From the NCBI GenBank assembly GCA_026873275.1, contig JANTUC010000007.1:496001-560000 (forward strand): 64,000 bases of DNA. Direction: 5' to 3'. The notes under the pieces were generated by a model. It had not been told where the DNA came from. It saw nothing but the letters and a program-made list of their open reading frames with translations, and searched no databases. Source of the DNA: Pseudopithomyces maydicus. Its lineage: Eukaryota; Ascomycota; Dothideomycetes; Pleosporales; Didymosphaeriaceae. Of this stretch, positions 34,201-46,035 are shown in pieces. Made by a program: the position numbers and the translations under genes. Numbering within the stretch: position 1 is the stretch's first letter; the number at the start of each line of letters is the position of its first letter.

Positions 34201-37077
34201 GCAATGTTCCGGCGCTTTTCTATCTTGGACGACCAACTTGCTAGCCAGCCACGACGATCGCCCATCGAAGAAGAGACATATAGCGACGAAGGTTCTCCGG
34301 ATTTGTTTCCTTTGGCTCCTACTATCAGTCAGTCAACGACAGCTCAGAACAGCACGCCGCCGCCTCCCTCCACTATGGCGCCTCCCCCTATGGCTCTCTT
34401 CGACCCTGAAGATAACGACCGTAGGTTCGTGGGTACTCCTGACTACCTGGCACCTGAAACCATTGCGGGGAGTGGTCAGGATGAAGTTAGTGACTGGTGG
34501 TCTCTGGGTTGCATACTCTTCGAGTGTCTTTACGGTTACCCTCCGTTTCACGCAGAGACACCCGATGAAGTCTTTGAAAATATCCTTGCGCGCAGGATCG
34601 ACTGGCCAGAGAATGAAGAAGATTACGGGGTATCGGATGAAGCTAAAGACCTCATTAATCGACTTCTGTGTATCAACCCATCCCAGCGACTTGGCGCCAA
34701 CGTAGAAGACAAGTTCGCTAGCGGTGGAGAGGAAATACGCAAGCACCCCTGGTTTGACGACGTGAACTGGGAATCTCTTCGCGATGATGAAGCATCATTT
34801 ATCCCAGCGCCTGAAAACCCCGAGGATACGGAGTACTTCGACACCCGGGGAGCTGCCATGGCTAATTTTGCGCCCGAGTTTGAAGACCAGAGCACTTCGT
34901 CAGCAGGGACACCTAGCCAGGATTATCCGGAGCGACCCCATGATGCCCTGTCACGGGTGCGTTCACAAATTAGTGTGACTACGATGAAGAGGGGACTCAT
35001 TCCCTTACACATTCCTGCTCATGTTCGTGAGGGGAGAACTAGAAGGCTTAGTGAGCCTATGGTCACAGATGATTTCGGGAATTTCAGCTATAAGAATCTG
35101 CCTGTTCTGGAGAAAGCGAATAAGGATGTCATTCAAAAGCTACGGGCCGAGGCAATGCAGTCTCAAAGCAAGCCATCGACTGCGTTACAATCTCCTAGTG
35201 TGACATCTCCATCTCCGTCTTTGGAATCCAGTCCTATGATTCCCGGAAATCTGAAACGCACTTTGTCGACTAACAAACCCTCAGGCAGGCCTTCCTCACC
35301 GTCATTGAGCGGACCAAACTCTTCTCCCAGTCGTGGATCTCAGCCATCGTCTCCATTGCTAGTGCAGTTCAGTACCGGTCAACATCACGAGAGACGCAAG
35401 ACGTCTGCTAGTAGTTCGTCGACTTTATCACACGCCACCAGCAATCCTTCTTCTCTTCAACCAGGAAACTTCTTTGAGGCACCTCGTCATTCCGGTCTGC
35501 GTCCTTCCCCAGACGCTATATCACCGATTAAGCTAGTAAAATCGCCATCTGGTATGTCATCCTCTCTTACAGAGAAGGGAGTCCCTGCGAATCGTCAAGG
35601 ATCATTCGGGCAGACGACTTCGTCTCCTCGTGCAAGATCACAGACGATTGGTTCCCAGGAGGAAGATGTTGTTCGAGATCTTCTGCCGGGTCATCATAAG
35701 CGCAGGAGTCAGGTTCTCGATGTCTCTCCTTCATCATCTGATACCGAAGATACTCGTGCAAAAGCTTTGCTCCGGGTGCAGCGTCGCAGGCAAAGTTCTC
35801 GTCGCCTGTCTCAAATCTCCCTTGCGGATGGGCCAATGTTCCGACCATTGGACGTACTAGTATGCGAAGACCACCCTGTCTCCCGCCTGGTCATGGAGAA
35901 GCTCCTTGAAAAGCTACGCTGCCGTACGTTGACAGTCACGAATGGGTCTGAAGCCGTGCGCTACGCCATGGGCGAGGTCAAATTCGACATCATCATGATG
36001 GAGTTCAAATTGCCTCAAGTCAACGGAGCAGATGTAGCACGTATGATACGTGATACGAAGAACGCCAATTCCAATACCCCTATTGTGGCAGTCACCGGTT
36101 ATCTTAAAGAATTGCAGGCTCCCCATCATTTTGACGCGCTGATCGAAAAGCCTCCCACGGTAGCAAAGCTTTCGGACACCTTGGGCAAACTGTGTCAATG
36201 GAAAACACCACCCCCGAACTGGACCCCGTCATCAAGCATGTATTCGTCAATGATGCCCTCCAACCTTCGTCAAGAATCCGCACTTCACGACGGTAGTCCT
36301 ACGTCCAACTCTTCGAGCATTCCACCTGTGCCTTCAGGTAGCTACAGGGGATCCAGCAGACAAGACTCTATCAGCTCCAGCTTCTTTGGCGACAGCGACA
36401 GCCGCGCCGGAGAGGACGTGCCCGTCATAATCTCCCGCCACAATGACGACTGGCGCGAGCGCGATCTCGCACGCGAAATGAGCGGCCTGGGAATTTCCGA
36501 AGACGCACCCAAGGTCGATCACTTGGTGGGGCAAAAATTGACAGTTCCACCTGATCTCCAACCCCATGCTTCAGCCCCAGCCGTTCTGCAAGACGCGACG
36601 ATCCGCCGTCAACCATCTGCCGAGTTGGTCGGGGCTAAACGTCGCGTAATTGGCACCCGGAAGCATGAATCCGCCGAATCAGGCGACGACGAAGACGACG
36701 AGCTCGGCAACGTCAACGTCCGCACCAAGAGCCCAAAGTCGCGCCCGAAATCCTCCTCAAAACTAGGCATCGAGATGATGCGCACCAATAGCCGCGGGAG
36801 CGTCATCTCCGTCGAGGACGTCGCCGCAAACGAGTCGATGCTGCCGTCGTCCCCGCCGCCAGCTATCACAGAGGATCGCACGGGTGAGGAGCGCGAGGAC
36901 GCACTGCATGTTCCGGCTGCGACACTCACACCGCCCGAGATCTTCCCCCGCGCGCCGGGGAACGCTGTCGCGGAGGTGGAGATCGACCCTTTGGAGACGC
37001 CGAAGGCGAATCAGAAGGGTGCCGAGGAGTCGGATCCTGATCCTACCCCGCGAGCCAACACCTCGCCCCATGTGTAA
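31226..37077 (+). CDS. RIM15: Rim15-type PAS / AGC protein kinase with receiver domain
   Basis: Rim15 is the nutrient-controlled kinase that promotes quiescence and stress programmes downstream of PKA and TOR. Exons: 31226-31765 and 31816-37077 (50-bp intron; 1,933 aa, frame intact). Order of domains: PAS-like segment at about residues 55-120 (MDLGLDGKIRYVSTSWKDVV), a zinc-binding CRICERQITPWWFEKHTDLC near 238, and a kinase from about 730 (FEIIKPISKGAFGSVYLAKK). VHRDLKPDNLL lies near 850 and LTDFGLSR near 872. About 170 residues are inserted before GTPDYLAPE near 1055, as in Rim15/Cek1. An AGC tail and a low-complexity region follow, then a receiver domain at about 1524-1642 (VLVCEDHPVSRLVMEKLL...VAVTG...IEKP). 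The expected phosphoacceptor Asp is Glu (IIMMEFKLPQ, residue about 1576). Confidence 0.95.
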
Positions 37078-39022
37078 GGGGCTTATCCATTTCCAGGGGT
37101 CTGGGATCCTCGTGCCAGATCGGTAAATTGGTTGATTGTGTGTTGTTCACTGGCTGGCTGGCATGCTGGCCTGAGTGAATGGGTGGAGAATGGAGGATTT
37201 TTCCCTACTACTGCTGCTACTACCGCTACTACCACTCCAAGCTGTCCCTCTCCTTTGTCAAATTCCTTTTTGCTTTTTCCCTCTTCTCCCCTGCTTTTTT
37301 CTTTTTTTGCTTTTAAACAATCTGGTCAGCAAGGTGTTGGGGGTGTTCCAAAGGTAGTGCACCTAGGAAACATGTGTCTTGACTTTTTTCCCTTTTCTTT
37401 TCCTTTTCTCAAACCACGCTTTCCGAGTTTTTCCACACATCACAGCTTTCCCCCTTCTTCCCCCTCATGTCTTTACCCCCTTTGTTGCTTTCTTTCTCGA
37501 CTTTATATGTCTTCTCGCCTCTGCTGTTTTTCTGAGAATGGCATCGGTGTTTGAAATCTTTCTTCCCTGTTTTTGAAGAGGATTGCATTGCAATGTGGGG
37601 ATGGGGGTGGACTGGGGGATAAATTTGGAAGGGGAGAAGGTTTGGGTTGGGATGGGATAGGATAGGAATGCACGGGAGAGGATGGGACAGGACGAGACAG
37701 AGCAAAAGGGCTATACGAAAAAGAACGTATGCCCAGCGAGTCTTGTTTATCGTGGATGAGTGAGTGAGGCAGGCAAGCAGTGAGCGAGCGAGCGCGTCCC
37801 ACGGAGTGAGCGTGCATGTGCATAAGTTTTTGACTCGAGCGTGAAAAATGATTATATTGTACGCTTCCTTGTTAGGCTACTCTACTTGCTCCATATATTG
37901 TACAACTTTCTCCGCCTTCGTCTCGCTTCCCTATGTACAGAGTTTATTCTGAGGATTATGCGCAAGTGATGGATGGATATGTACCATACGTCTTCTGATT
38001 TTCTCTAGTTTGCCCTTGGTGGCTGGAGTCGGCATGACCTGTACAGGTTCGAACGACGTTAATTGACCACTGTCTTCTGATTTTCTAGTGCACATGCGTA
38101 GTTGCTTTTTTTTCGCCCAGGTGCAATATGCAGCCTGTGTTCTTTACTGATTTTGTTGCTTCATTTTTTCCAAGTTTCTTATCTAATCTTACGTTTCTCG
38201 TTGCCTAGGGTTTATGTCGTGCCGTGACCTTTTTTATGCGCTTGCGATATACCTGGTGGAGGGTTGGTTTGGTTGGGGTGAAAGACCACGTTTTTTTTTC
38301 GTCGGGTTGCATCAGTATGTCACTCTCCTGAGTGCCCTCCCCTTCCACCGATTGGGACTTCATGCTCTTTCTAGGTTGTTGGGATCAGTAGGTCGGAGAG
38401 AGAAAGTTGTTAGATTGGGCTTTTCGATCTGGCGGGAATGAAGACAGATTCGTTTTTGAATGGACATGGTTTTCTCGGTTGAGCTGCAGAAAGTTATGGG
38501 TGGCTTTCTGGCGTAATTTGTGCTGGGGATGAAGTGTCCATGAGGCGGTGACGGCACGATGTTGTGCGCGCATGATGGATAGGTGGGCAGTCATGTAATT
38601 GGATGACAGGGACTGCCGCTGACGCTGACTATATCTTTGTAGATGAGATTAATTTGTTCATGTTGTGAAATACATCATCATTTGGTGGAAAGAAAAACAA
38701 GCTGCAAATTAATTGATGGAATAACAATACAACTAGAAGAAAATGTCCTTCTCACGACAGGGAAAAATGGCTTGTGAGATGTACATTCTAGGAATGACAT
38801 GGATTGTGAGGTGAAATTCCGGTGAGCCAGAAGAAGGATACTGCATAGTGGCGCTCTTTTTCAGCCTTGCACGTGTTATATCTTGCATGTTCTGCCAAGA
38901 GAAGAAGGCTGAGCAATATTCGTGTTCCCCGAAAGCCATTTTCTGTCGGTCCTCACACCAAAATCTCTCTCTGCTGATTATATTCTATGTGAGCGACTTG
39001 TTTCCAGGGGACGCGCTGATCA
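37078..39022. other. Intergenic region with pyrimidine-rich tracts
   Basis: No gene is supportable. Bases 37,200-37,580 are T/C-rich and probably belong to the RIM15 3' UTR. The repeat unit at 38005-38071 interrupts the stretch. The ORFs at 38214-38441 and elsewhere have no motifs. Confidence 0.45.
38005..38071. mobile_element. 67-bp inserted unit within a 15-bp direct repeat
   Basis: The unit is bracketed by a perfect 15-bp direct repeat, gtcttctgattttct (37990-38004 and 38072-38086), as expected for a target-site duplication. Its core (gctggagtcggcatgacctg, then tacagg and acgaCgttaattga) occurs again at 56188-56245. It contains ggttcgaac, which matches the start of a Pol III B box, but it is too short for a normal SINE. 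No coding capacity. Confidence 0.6.
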
Positions 39023-41513
39023 ATGGGTGACCCCTTTTCTCTAGCAGCTGGATCATTTGCGGTGTTAGGCGTCGTAGACGTGGTTTTGAGAGCGAGCATC
39101 GAATGCTGCCGTTTCTTGTCTGCGCTGAAAGATGCTCCGGAAGAAATAATCAGGCTTTGTTCCTGCATTGAAACAAACAAGTTGCTCGTGGAGTCATTCA
39201 AGAAACATCTCGATGGAATGCAGAGTCTTGCGGCAACCTTGTCTACCACAGACACGAAAGAAGCGCTGAAATTGTTCGAGTCATCGGTCAAGAGTTTTGA
39301 TCGCGAGTTGAGTAATTTGAAACTGTTGGAAACAAGGTATAAAGCAAAAAAGAAGATTTGGAGCTCCATCAAATATCACCTTGACGATCGAAAAGTGAAC
39401 AAGTGTCTCAGGAATTTGGAAAATGCTAAGAGTGGTTTATGTGCAGCTTTGTCACTGGTTGGAGGGTAAGTCTGATCCAATGTTGCCTCCGCATAAAACT
39501 AAAGTACGTAGCCCCTCTATGCTGCTCCAAGGATACATGAATTCGTTTATTGAAAAAGGTGTCCAGCAAATGACCACCGTTTCTGAGAGTCTGCGTAAAG
39601 ATCTGTTAGTTTTATATCAAAAACAAACAGAGAGTAGTGGTAGATTACAAGAAGAGGCTCTTCGGAAAAGTAAAGAACACCTCAAATCCGCCAAGTGCTT
39701 AGCTGAAAATGTGCGCAATACTGCCCAGGCCACTCAGATCCAACATGTTGAAACCAGAGCCAAAATAGTGGAAGGCAACCAGATGATTATCGATACTATT
39801 CGGGATGGATTCGCTAATTTGCGAATCAATATTCCTGATCGTTATCCATGCGACAAAGAAATTCATTTTATTGGTGAATCAAAGGATACTCTGTTGGATT
39901 TGCTCGTTCTTGCCAAGACTCAAATTCGAACAGCCGAAGCGTTAGCTACAGCTCACCTGGTAGACATTGGATGGCTTCAGGATGAGTTGAGGATGCTCGT
40001 AAGGTCTACTGTACAGGAACTGAATCCTGAATCCAACGTCTGCACAACTATCCCATCTGCCCGTTGGCTTTGCTCTTCCAGAGTCTCTACAATGCGCGAC
40101 TTGGGACGTACTATGTCCACGGAGACAGTGCATTGCCGACCAGGTGTGGATTTAGATGTAGGATCATCTTTGAGCATCGATGGCAAAGTTAAGAAGCTCC
40201 TTCCTCGCAACCCATTCAAAATCCTTTTCCACGAATCCTCCCTGGGACGTCTTTACTTGATCACACCACCCCATCCAAAGCATGGGCCTGTTGTTAGAGG
40301 CGCTAGAGAAGCACGCATACTTTTTATCCCGTCAATCGATGTCTATGAGAGTTCTCTAGCAATACGATTTCTGGAAACATGCCAAAATGCAATGAAGTCA
40401 ATATTGCATGTGCAGCTTACCACTTTCCACCTGGTCAATTCGACAACCCCGCACTGTGATCTTATACCTCAAGGCACCGTTGAACAAATTGACCAGGCCA
40501 TTCGCAATGGAATGATTTCTCCTTATGACCAATCACGAGCAGGGTGTAATATCTGCTTCCGTGTGAGTAAATTTTGGTATTCAATCTTTTCCTTCCATCG
40601 CTGACCTAATTATCTTCAGCTTATCGGAAGTAACTTTCGTTTAGACTTACTCCGATACTTTCAGAATCAAGGGATGGGGGTGTCGAAAACTAAGTAAGTA
40701 CAAACTAAAATTTATGTTCAGAATTTTGTCGCAAAAGCTATAATATTTTTGCGATACATTCTCATAAGTTTTGCATCAGCGTTGTATTGAATTACGATCT
40801 AAACTGGTCGTCCGTATCCCCTACAGTTTTGAAAGATGTTCTAATGATTCAGTGGGGAAAACGATGTTCTTAATGGAATGTTGAGCAGTATCCAAAGCTC
40901 GGATTCAGACCATTTATCCCAAAGCTCAGTAGAGCAGATTCTAACCTTTCTTGACGAACACGTACCACATACTATAGCTCCTACATATGCAGACCTATTG
41001 CACGGACATCATTGGCACCCTAGGAAAGAAGTAACGGAAAAGCGCATGGAAATGATCAGGCTAACGCTCAAATTTCTCAAAATGAGAGATTATGACTTTG
41101 AATATCAAGATAGATGGCAGAGAACACCTCTTCTAGGGAGTATGCTAGCGAGAGGGGGTGTAAGTCTAGCAACGGCAAAGGTCCTCCTAGAACTCGGCGC
41201 GGATGCTCACGCCATTGATATGGAAGGTCGTAATGCCATTCAGCTTGCGATGTCTTCTAACGTTGTCTGGAAACCTGAGATGGTTCCTTTTCACCTCGGC
41301 CCAAGGGAGTTTTCTGAAGTCTTGCAGGGCAAGCTCGAGTTGCTGATCAACGTGGGCGTGAATCCGGAACACAGAGATATTTACGGCAGCACGCCCTCTA
41401 TGGATGCTATGGATTGGGAGTGTTGGGACGCATGGTGCAAAGCTTTGAAACGATGCGGCAAATCAATCGACGAGGTATCTTCTCAGGGCAAGGCTAAATT
41501 GGTCGAGAAATGA
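39023..41513 (+). CDS. Ankyrin-repeat protein with fungal STAND-type N-terminal domain
   Basis: Exons: 39023-39465, 39512-40562, 40620-40693 and 40853-41513, total 742 aa. The N-terminus MGDPFSLAAGSFAVLGVVDV with following helices (CCRFLSALKDAPEEIIRLCS) is the pattern of the fungal N-terminal domain common on STAND/NLR-like and ankyrin proteins. The middle is helical and possibly coiled-coil (EEALRKSKEHLKSAKCLAEN). The C-terminus has ankyrin-like units (RTPLLGSMLARGGVSLATAK then LLELGADAHAIDMEGRNAIQ, and LLINVGVNPEHRDIYGSTPS). No NACHT or NB-ARC motif is visible. The third intron is 159 bp. A shorter intron ending at 40781 would instead lead to a stop, so I chose the acceptor ctaatgattcag at 40852, which keeps phase. 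Its cellular role is unknown; self/non-self recognition is only a family-based possibility. Confidence 0.7.
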
Positions 41514-41942
41514 AATACGCAGCATGGGAACATTTTGTTTACTTTATCACTCTCCTGTCAGGATTCTTATGAAAAACTATTTTCTGTAGAATATAAAGTT
41601 CTCACTCCATAGAAACATGGCCAATGGTAACCGCTCCATCACGTTACCCACCCATCCTTGAACCATATTTACCCCGCCCGGACAAAGCCCCGCACAAAGT
41701 CTACCTCACCAAGACTCAATCGTCTCCTTCGAACTCAACGTCTCGATCTTGGCCGGCCAAACTTGGTGAGCCTTAGGGCCACATTGAATTAGACCTATGC
41801 GCGGTAGAAATATATGATACGACATTTGAAGTGTGGTGTCATTTCCACACAACTGCAGCAAACAGATACGTGGGTGTGTTATCTGCAACAAGATTTTCTT
41901 GCAATCAACTGACTTCGAAACAGAGACACATAGAGCATTTCG

Positions 41943-42260
41943 ATGATGGAATTTGATCAGGCTTGCTTTCAGTCGATGTATTGCTGCATATCCAAAGCGA
42001 GTGGATGTTCTATGGCCCAACGCGGGTCAGTCCACAACATGTGCGTCGATGGCTCAGATAAGCCTCGTAGTCATATCACCGGGTGGATAAAGCAACTAAA
42101 TTTGGGAAGCTACAAAAGACTATGTGGTCACTCTTCTTTTGAAAACGTTTTTTGGGGAGGCGGAAGACCAGCGCCAGAAGTATGGTACTGTTCATCATGT
42201 GGCTCGCCTAATTCCGGATTGACTCAAGACCATTGCCCAGTTTGTGGTTGCCCTAGATGA
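41943..42260 (+). CDS. Possible small zinc-ribbon protein
   Basis: A 105-codon ORF starting MMEFDQACFQSMYCC. The C-terminal 30 residues contain WYCSSCGSPNSGLTQDHCPV then CGCPR, a CxxC...CxxC ribbon like those ending many short fungal hypothetical proteins. The upstream half has no recognised motif, and no intron was seen. It could be a genuine small gene or the end of a decayed one. Confidence 0.35.
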   Translation: MMEFDQACFQSMYCCISKASGCSMAQRGSVHNMCVDGSDKPRSHITGWIKQLNLGSYKRLCGHSSFENVFWGGGRPAPEVWYCSSCGSPNSGLTQDHCPVCGCPR

Positions 42261-42623
42261 AATGGTTGGAGCTGATATGCGAAGTATTTACTTTCCGTGT
42301 TCTGTGGACTGAACGCGCTTCTAGGGAGATAGATTCCTTGTGACGGAAATGAAGTGGGAGTGAATATGCATCTATCTGATATCTAGATCATCGCCGCTGT
42401 GATGGGATCCCCAACCCATGGCTAAAAATTTCAACCTTGACAAGTATTATATAGCCCCACATCATGCAGTCCGACCCACAGTAGGACCTATGTTCTTCGG
42501 GTCCGAAACTTTCATCACACTAAAAACGCTTCCATATTAGAGATGCGGATCCGATACTGACCATCGCCCGGAACCGACGGTCAGAAGAAGTAAAACATAT
42601 ACATACGCACCTCAAGCTCGACG

Positions 42624-42631
42624 TATATAAA
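42624..42631 (+). promoter_or_regulatory. TATA box of the NmrA-like gene
   Basis: tatataaa lies 93 bp upstream of the ATG at 42724, with a CT-rich stretch (ctttcttctatctac) in between, the usual arrangement of an ascomycete core promoter. Confidence 0.6.
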
Positions 42632-42723
42632 TATCAAAGGTGATCCCATTCATCAGCTACATTCATTATCTTTCTTCTATCTACAGCTACACTGTCTGAA
42701 TACCTTCTTCGTTTGCCCCCAAG

Positions 42724-43629
42724 ATGCCTACACATGTCGCTATAGCCGGTGCAACGGGAAATCTCGGCCCTACCATTCTGAATGCACTTCTATCCGCATC
42801 TCATAGAGTTACAGTGCTCACCCGTCACGGTTCCACCTCTACCTCGAAATTGCAATCGCACCCCAGCCTCACCATCAAACAAGTCGATTTTGCCTCTACC
42901 ACCAGCATTATTCCCGCTCTTGCAGGCGTCGATGTAGTAGTCTCCTCCGTCGCAGGCGATGCCATCGGATTTCAGAATCCTCTCATAGATGCTGCTGTCG
43001 CGGCAGGCGTCTCGCGTTTCATTCCTGCAGAATATGGACTCGACTCTGCAAACGAAAAGGCCATCCTGCTACCCATCATCGCGGAGAAATATGCCACCCA
43101 GAAGCATCTGAATAAGAAAGTGGAGGAGAGCGGCGGGAAATTCAGCTGGACGGCAATCGCGGTCGGGTGGTTTCTCGATTGGATCTTGCAGGAGACTGAT
43201 TACGTGCTAGATGTAAAGGGGCGAAGTGCGACGCTTTTCAACGGTGGAGACGTCAAGTTTAGTAGTACATTATTGAAGGACATTGCACAAGCGGTGGTGG
43301 GTGTGATCGAAAAGAGGGAGGAGACGAAGAATAGGGTTGTGTATGTGCACTCTGCGGTCGTAACTCAGAAACAGCTTATCGGATATGTGAAGGAAAAGGA
43401 TGGAAAAGAGTGGAAGACGAAGGTTCAGGGGACGAAGGAGCTGCTCGCTGAACTCTCGGAAGCGGCAGTGAAAGGGGATTTTGATGCGATTGGCAGATTA
43501 ACTCCCGTCATCGGGACCTCGGATCCGGAGTACGGGTGCAATTATACGGGATACGAAGATAACAAGCTACTTGGGATCGAGGAAATGAGCGAATCGGATC
43601 TGCGAAAATTGATGGAAGAATTGATGTGA
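42724..43629 (+). CDS. NmrA-like / isoflavone-reductase-type NAD(P)-binding protein
   Basis: A 301-aa intronless protein of the atypical short-chain dehydrogenase group (NmrA-like, isoflavone reductase/PCBER type). The Rossmann glycine motif GATGNLG lies at residues 9-15, followed by VTVLTRHGS, the cofactor-side VDVVVSSVAGD, and RFIPAEYGLDSAN, typical of the family. The usual Lys catalytic stretch is less clear: KYATQKHLNKKVEE occupies its place. Members act either as reductases of aromatic compounds or as redox sensors that control transcription factors. The Zn2Cys6 gene 137 bp downstream on the same strand is a natural candidate for joint function, but that is inference. Confidence 0.88.
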   Translation: MPTHVAIAGATGNLGPTILNALLSASHRVTVLTRHGSTSTSKLQSHPSLTIKQVDFASTTSIIPALAGVDVVVSSVAGDAIGFQNPLIDAAVAAGVSRFIPAEYGLDSANEKAILLPIIAEKYATQKHLNKKVEESGGKFSWTAIAVGWFLDWILQETDYVLDVKGRSATLFNGGDVKFSSTLLKDIAQAVVGVIEKREETKNRVVYVHSAVVTQKQLIGYVKEKDGKEWKTKVQGTKELLAELSEAAVKGDFDAIGRLTPVIGTSDPEYGCNYTGYEDNKLLGIEEMSESDLRKLMEELM

Positions 43630-43766
43630 GGAATGCGCGCTGGATGGTAGTGCTTAGATTAGTGGGGCGATGCGCTCCTGCTTACCAATACTTTCTCAGC
43701 TCAATCTCTCGGATCCGACATCGAGACTTCATCCTTCATTCTCTGTATTATCGCCGATAGCGTGAA

Positions 43767-46035
43767 ATGCCTCGACAATTAGAACCGAAAAGGACCCAGT
43801 TCTCTAGCTGCGACGCCTGTCGTCTTTCCCGCGTAGGTTGCGATGCCTCTAAAAATAGTCACCGCCCAGGCGGACCATGCTCGAGATGCATTCGCAAGAG
43901 ACAGGATTGTACATTTGAAGTAGGCATTTTAACCTCTCACTCTCCAGATACGAACATCTGTGTGCTGATCTAATCATCAATGGCGCCGTGAAAAAAAGAA
44001 ATACTTCTCCCTCAAGACATTATGCTCACAAGCTCTGCAGTGGATGAAGAATGCGAAAACAAAGGTTTTGGCCCAGGTGCAAAACAAATCCAGGTCCCCT
44101 CAGCCTTTCAGCCCGCAGTCTAATGTCTCTTATGGGGAAAGTCGGCGTATGGCCGAGTGCGCAGACACGCAGGCTTCTCCGCGACATGTCCCTATGAATG
44201 AAAGTCACCTACGCGACTCGCCATCGATGGACAGGAGTATAAGTTCGGATTCCCAGACACTTATTTCCGCGACATATGATCACTTTTCCACTTCCCCCGC
44301 TCATCTTATCAACGGGGGAACTCTCAGAGAGCTGGAGTCGCCCAGCTACACCCCGAGTGCAGCAGATTCAAACCGCACTTATGAGTCCATTCTACCATTG
44401 ACACAGGTGGATGCCCAAATAGGAAGCGAAGATCAAATAGAAGCTGAACCATCAATATCGGAGTTTTCTGAAAATGCTTTCATGATACAGGCACGACAAA
44501 TATTTCGTCACGGTTTTGAAGCAACTTTTGGCGCATTGCTCGGTAGATATAGCTGTCCATATGTGTGAGTATGCCACTCAAATCATGGTGCCAAAAATCT
44601 GAGTAACCTCCCAGAGATGATCCAAACAGCAAAACCCACGTCTCACTCGAAGAATTGACGAGGAAGCTGGATGTGGAGCACGAAGGGGTGCGAAGATCTG
44701 CTTGCGGCAGCATATCTGAGCCAATAGCGCCAGCGACGAACGATATCATTGAAAAATGTCTAGACCGTGCGATCTTAGCTTTCACTGCACGTTGGCTTCC
44801 ACTCCAATCGCGATCGATTGAACGTAGAGAGATTGCAGTGAGAAGTTGGCGATCATCAAGACGTGACATGCTTGTTCTGCTCAATAGGGCGTCTTATCGA
44901 TCAGTACTCGCATTATATCTTTTCGCTCAAACACCGGTACCAGTGGGCGTATGTGAAGAGGAAGAGCTCGATGGGATTAGTGGACCGGTCTGCATTAACA
45001 CGGCAATGATGCACATCCAGAAGCTTCGACAACGGTGCGACCCAGGTAGGTGAATCCTTTCTCTTAGCAAAAGACATGCGCTCATAGAAGGATTCAGTGA
45101 AGAAAGGCCTGGCAAATATTACGCAAATGTTTTTGGATCTCGAGAGCAGAGCTTATTGGGCCGCCGTAATGTGGGATACCATAGATGCGATGAGCAGTGA
45201 GATGCGTACACTGCTGACATCTGGTCTGAACGGTGCTTGTAGCGAACCTGCATGGCGATTGGCTAGAGCATTTCTTGTTGGCTCATTTATTCCTGCAACT
45301 GAGCAATGGTCCGGGAACGGGTTCGATGTGAACGACGAAAGTGTATCCAAGATCATCGGTGCAGCATCTGTCTCCCAAACACTTCTCTGGAAAACGATAA
45401 CCTCTCTCAAAGAGGCACTACGAGAAGGGGTCCATGAGGATACGGTTTCCTGGGTATGGAATTCACTCCAAGAAGCCATGAAACTATTTCAGGAACCGGT
45501 CTATCCTCTGCTAGATGCATGCAAGAAACACATTCACTTTCTCAACCAGACCAATAGATTTGGTTGGTTCGAAGTGATGCTACGATATTGCGTGGGTATC
45601 ATGGCCCTTGTCGATGCGCTTGAAATAGCGAAGCGTTCCGACCTCCTACATCAGATTCTTGATATTCGGACCAATGTTGAGCATGAGGCAATCACGATCC
45701 TCAAGTTTGGTACAGATAACAACTATGAGATCCCCACACGAAGTCACGCTACTGGATCAGGAAGCACCCAAACAACATTAATCGGACCGGCAGGGTTATC
45801 GTTCATAGCCCTTTATGCATCTCCTGATCACGTCGTCACACTAGCGCGATCGATACTTAGAATTGTTGTCCATAAACGCCGTGAGGGCAAGCTAGACAAC
45901 ACAGTCTTCAACCATCTATCTTCTGTGGTGTTTGGTGCTATCAACCAGCTTCCAGAGACCTCAAAATCGGTTTACTCCGCGAGACAAGATTTAGAAGCAT
46001 TAGACAAGGATGATAGGATCAGCTGTGTCGCCTGA
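43767..46035 (+). CDS. Zn2Cys6 transcription factor
   Basis: Exons: 43767-43919, 44041-44564, 44615-45045 and 45098-46035 (introns 121, 50 and 52 bp; 681 aa, frame intact). The binuclear zinc cluster is at the N-terminus with Cys at residues 15, 18, 25, 38, 41 and 48 (C-x2-C-x6-C-x12-C-x2-C-x6-C; CDACRLSRVGCD...CSRCIRKRQDC). The first intron falls right after it, and the next exon continues WMKNAK, a common junction in this class. A Ser/Pro-rich linker follows, then a long helical region (RWLPLQSRSIERREIAVRSW, then SRAYWAAVMWDTIDAMSSEM) typical of fungal-specific regulatory domains. The target genes are unknown; the adjacent NmrA-like gene is the obvious first candidate. Confidence 0.88.

Noticed and set aside
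40694..40781. A shorter third intron in the ankyrin gene, ending at the acceptor gcatcag
   Set aside because: It leads to a frame that stops at 40874 before the ankyrin exon. The longer intron to 40852 keeps phase 2 and needs no repair.
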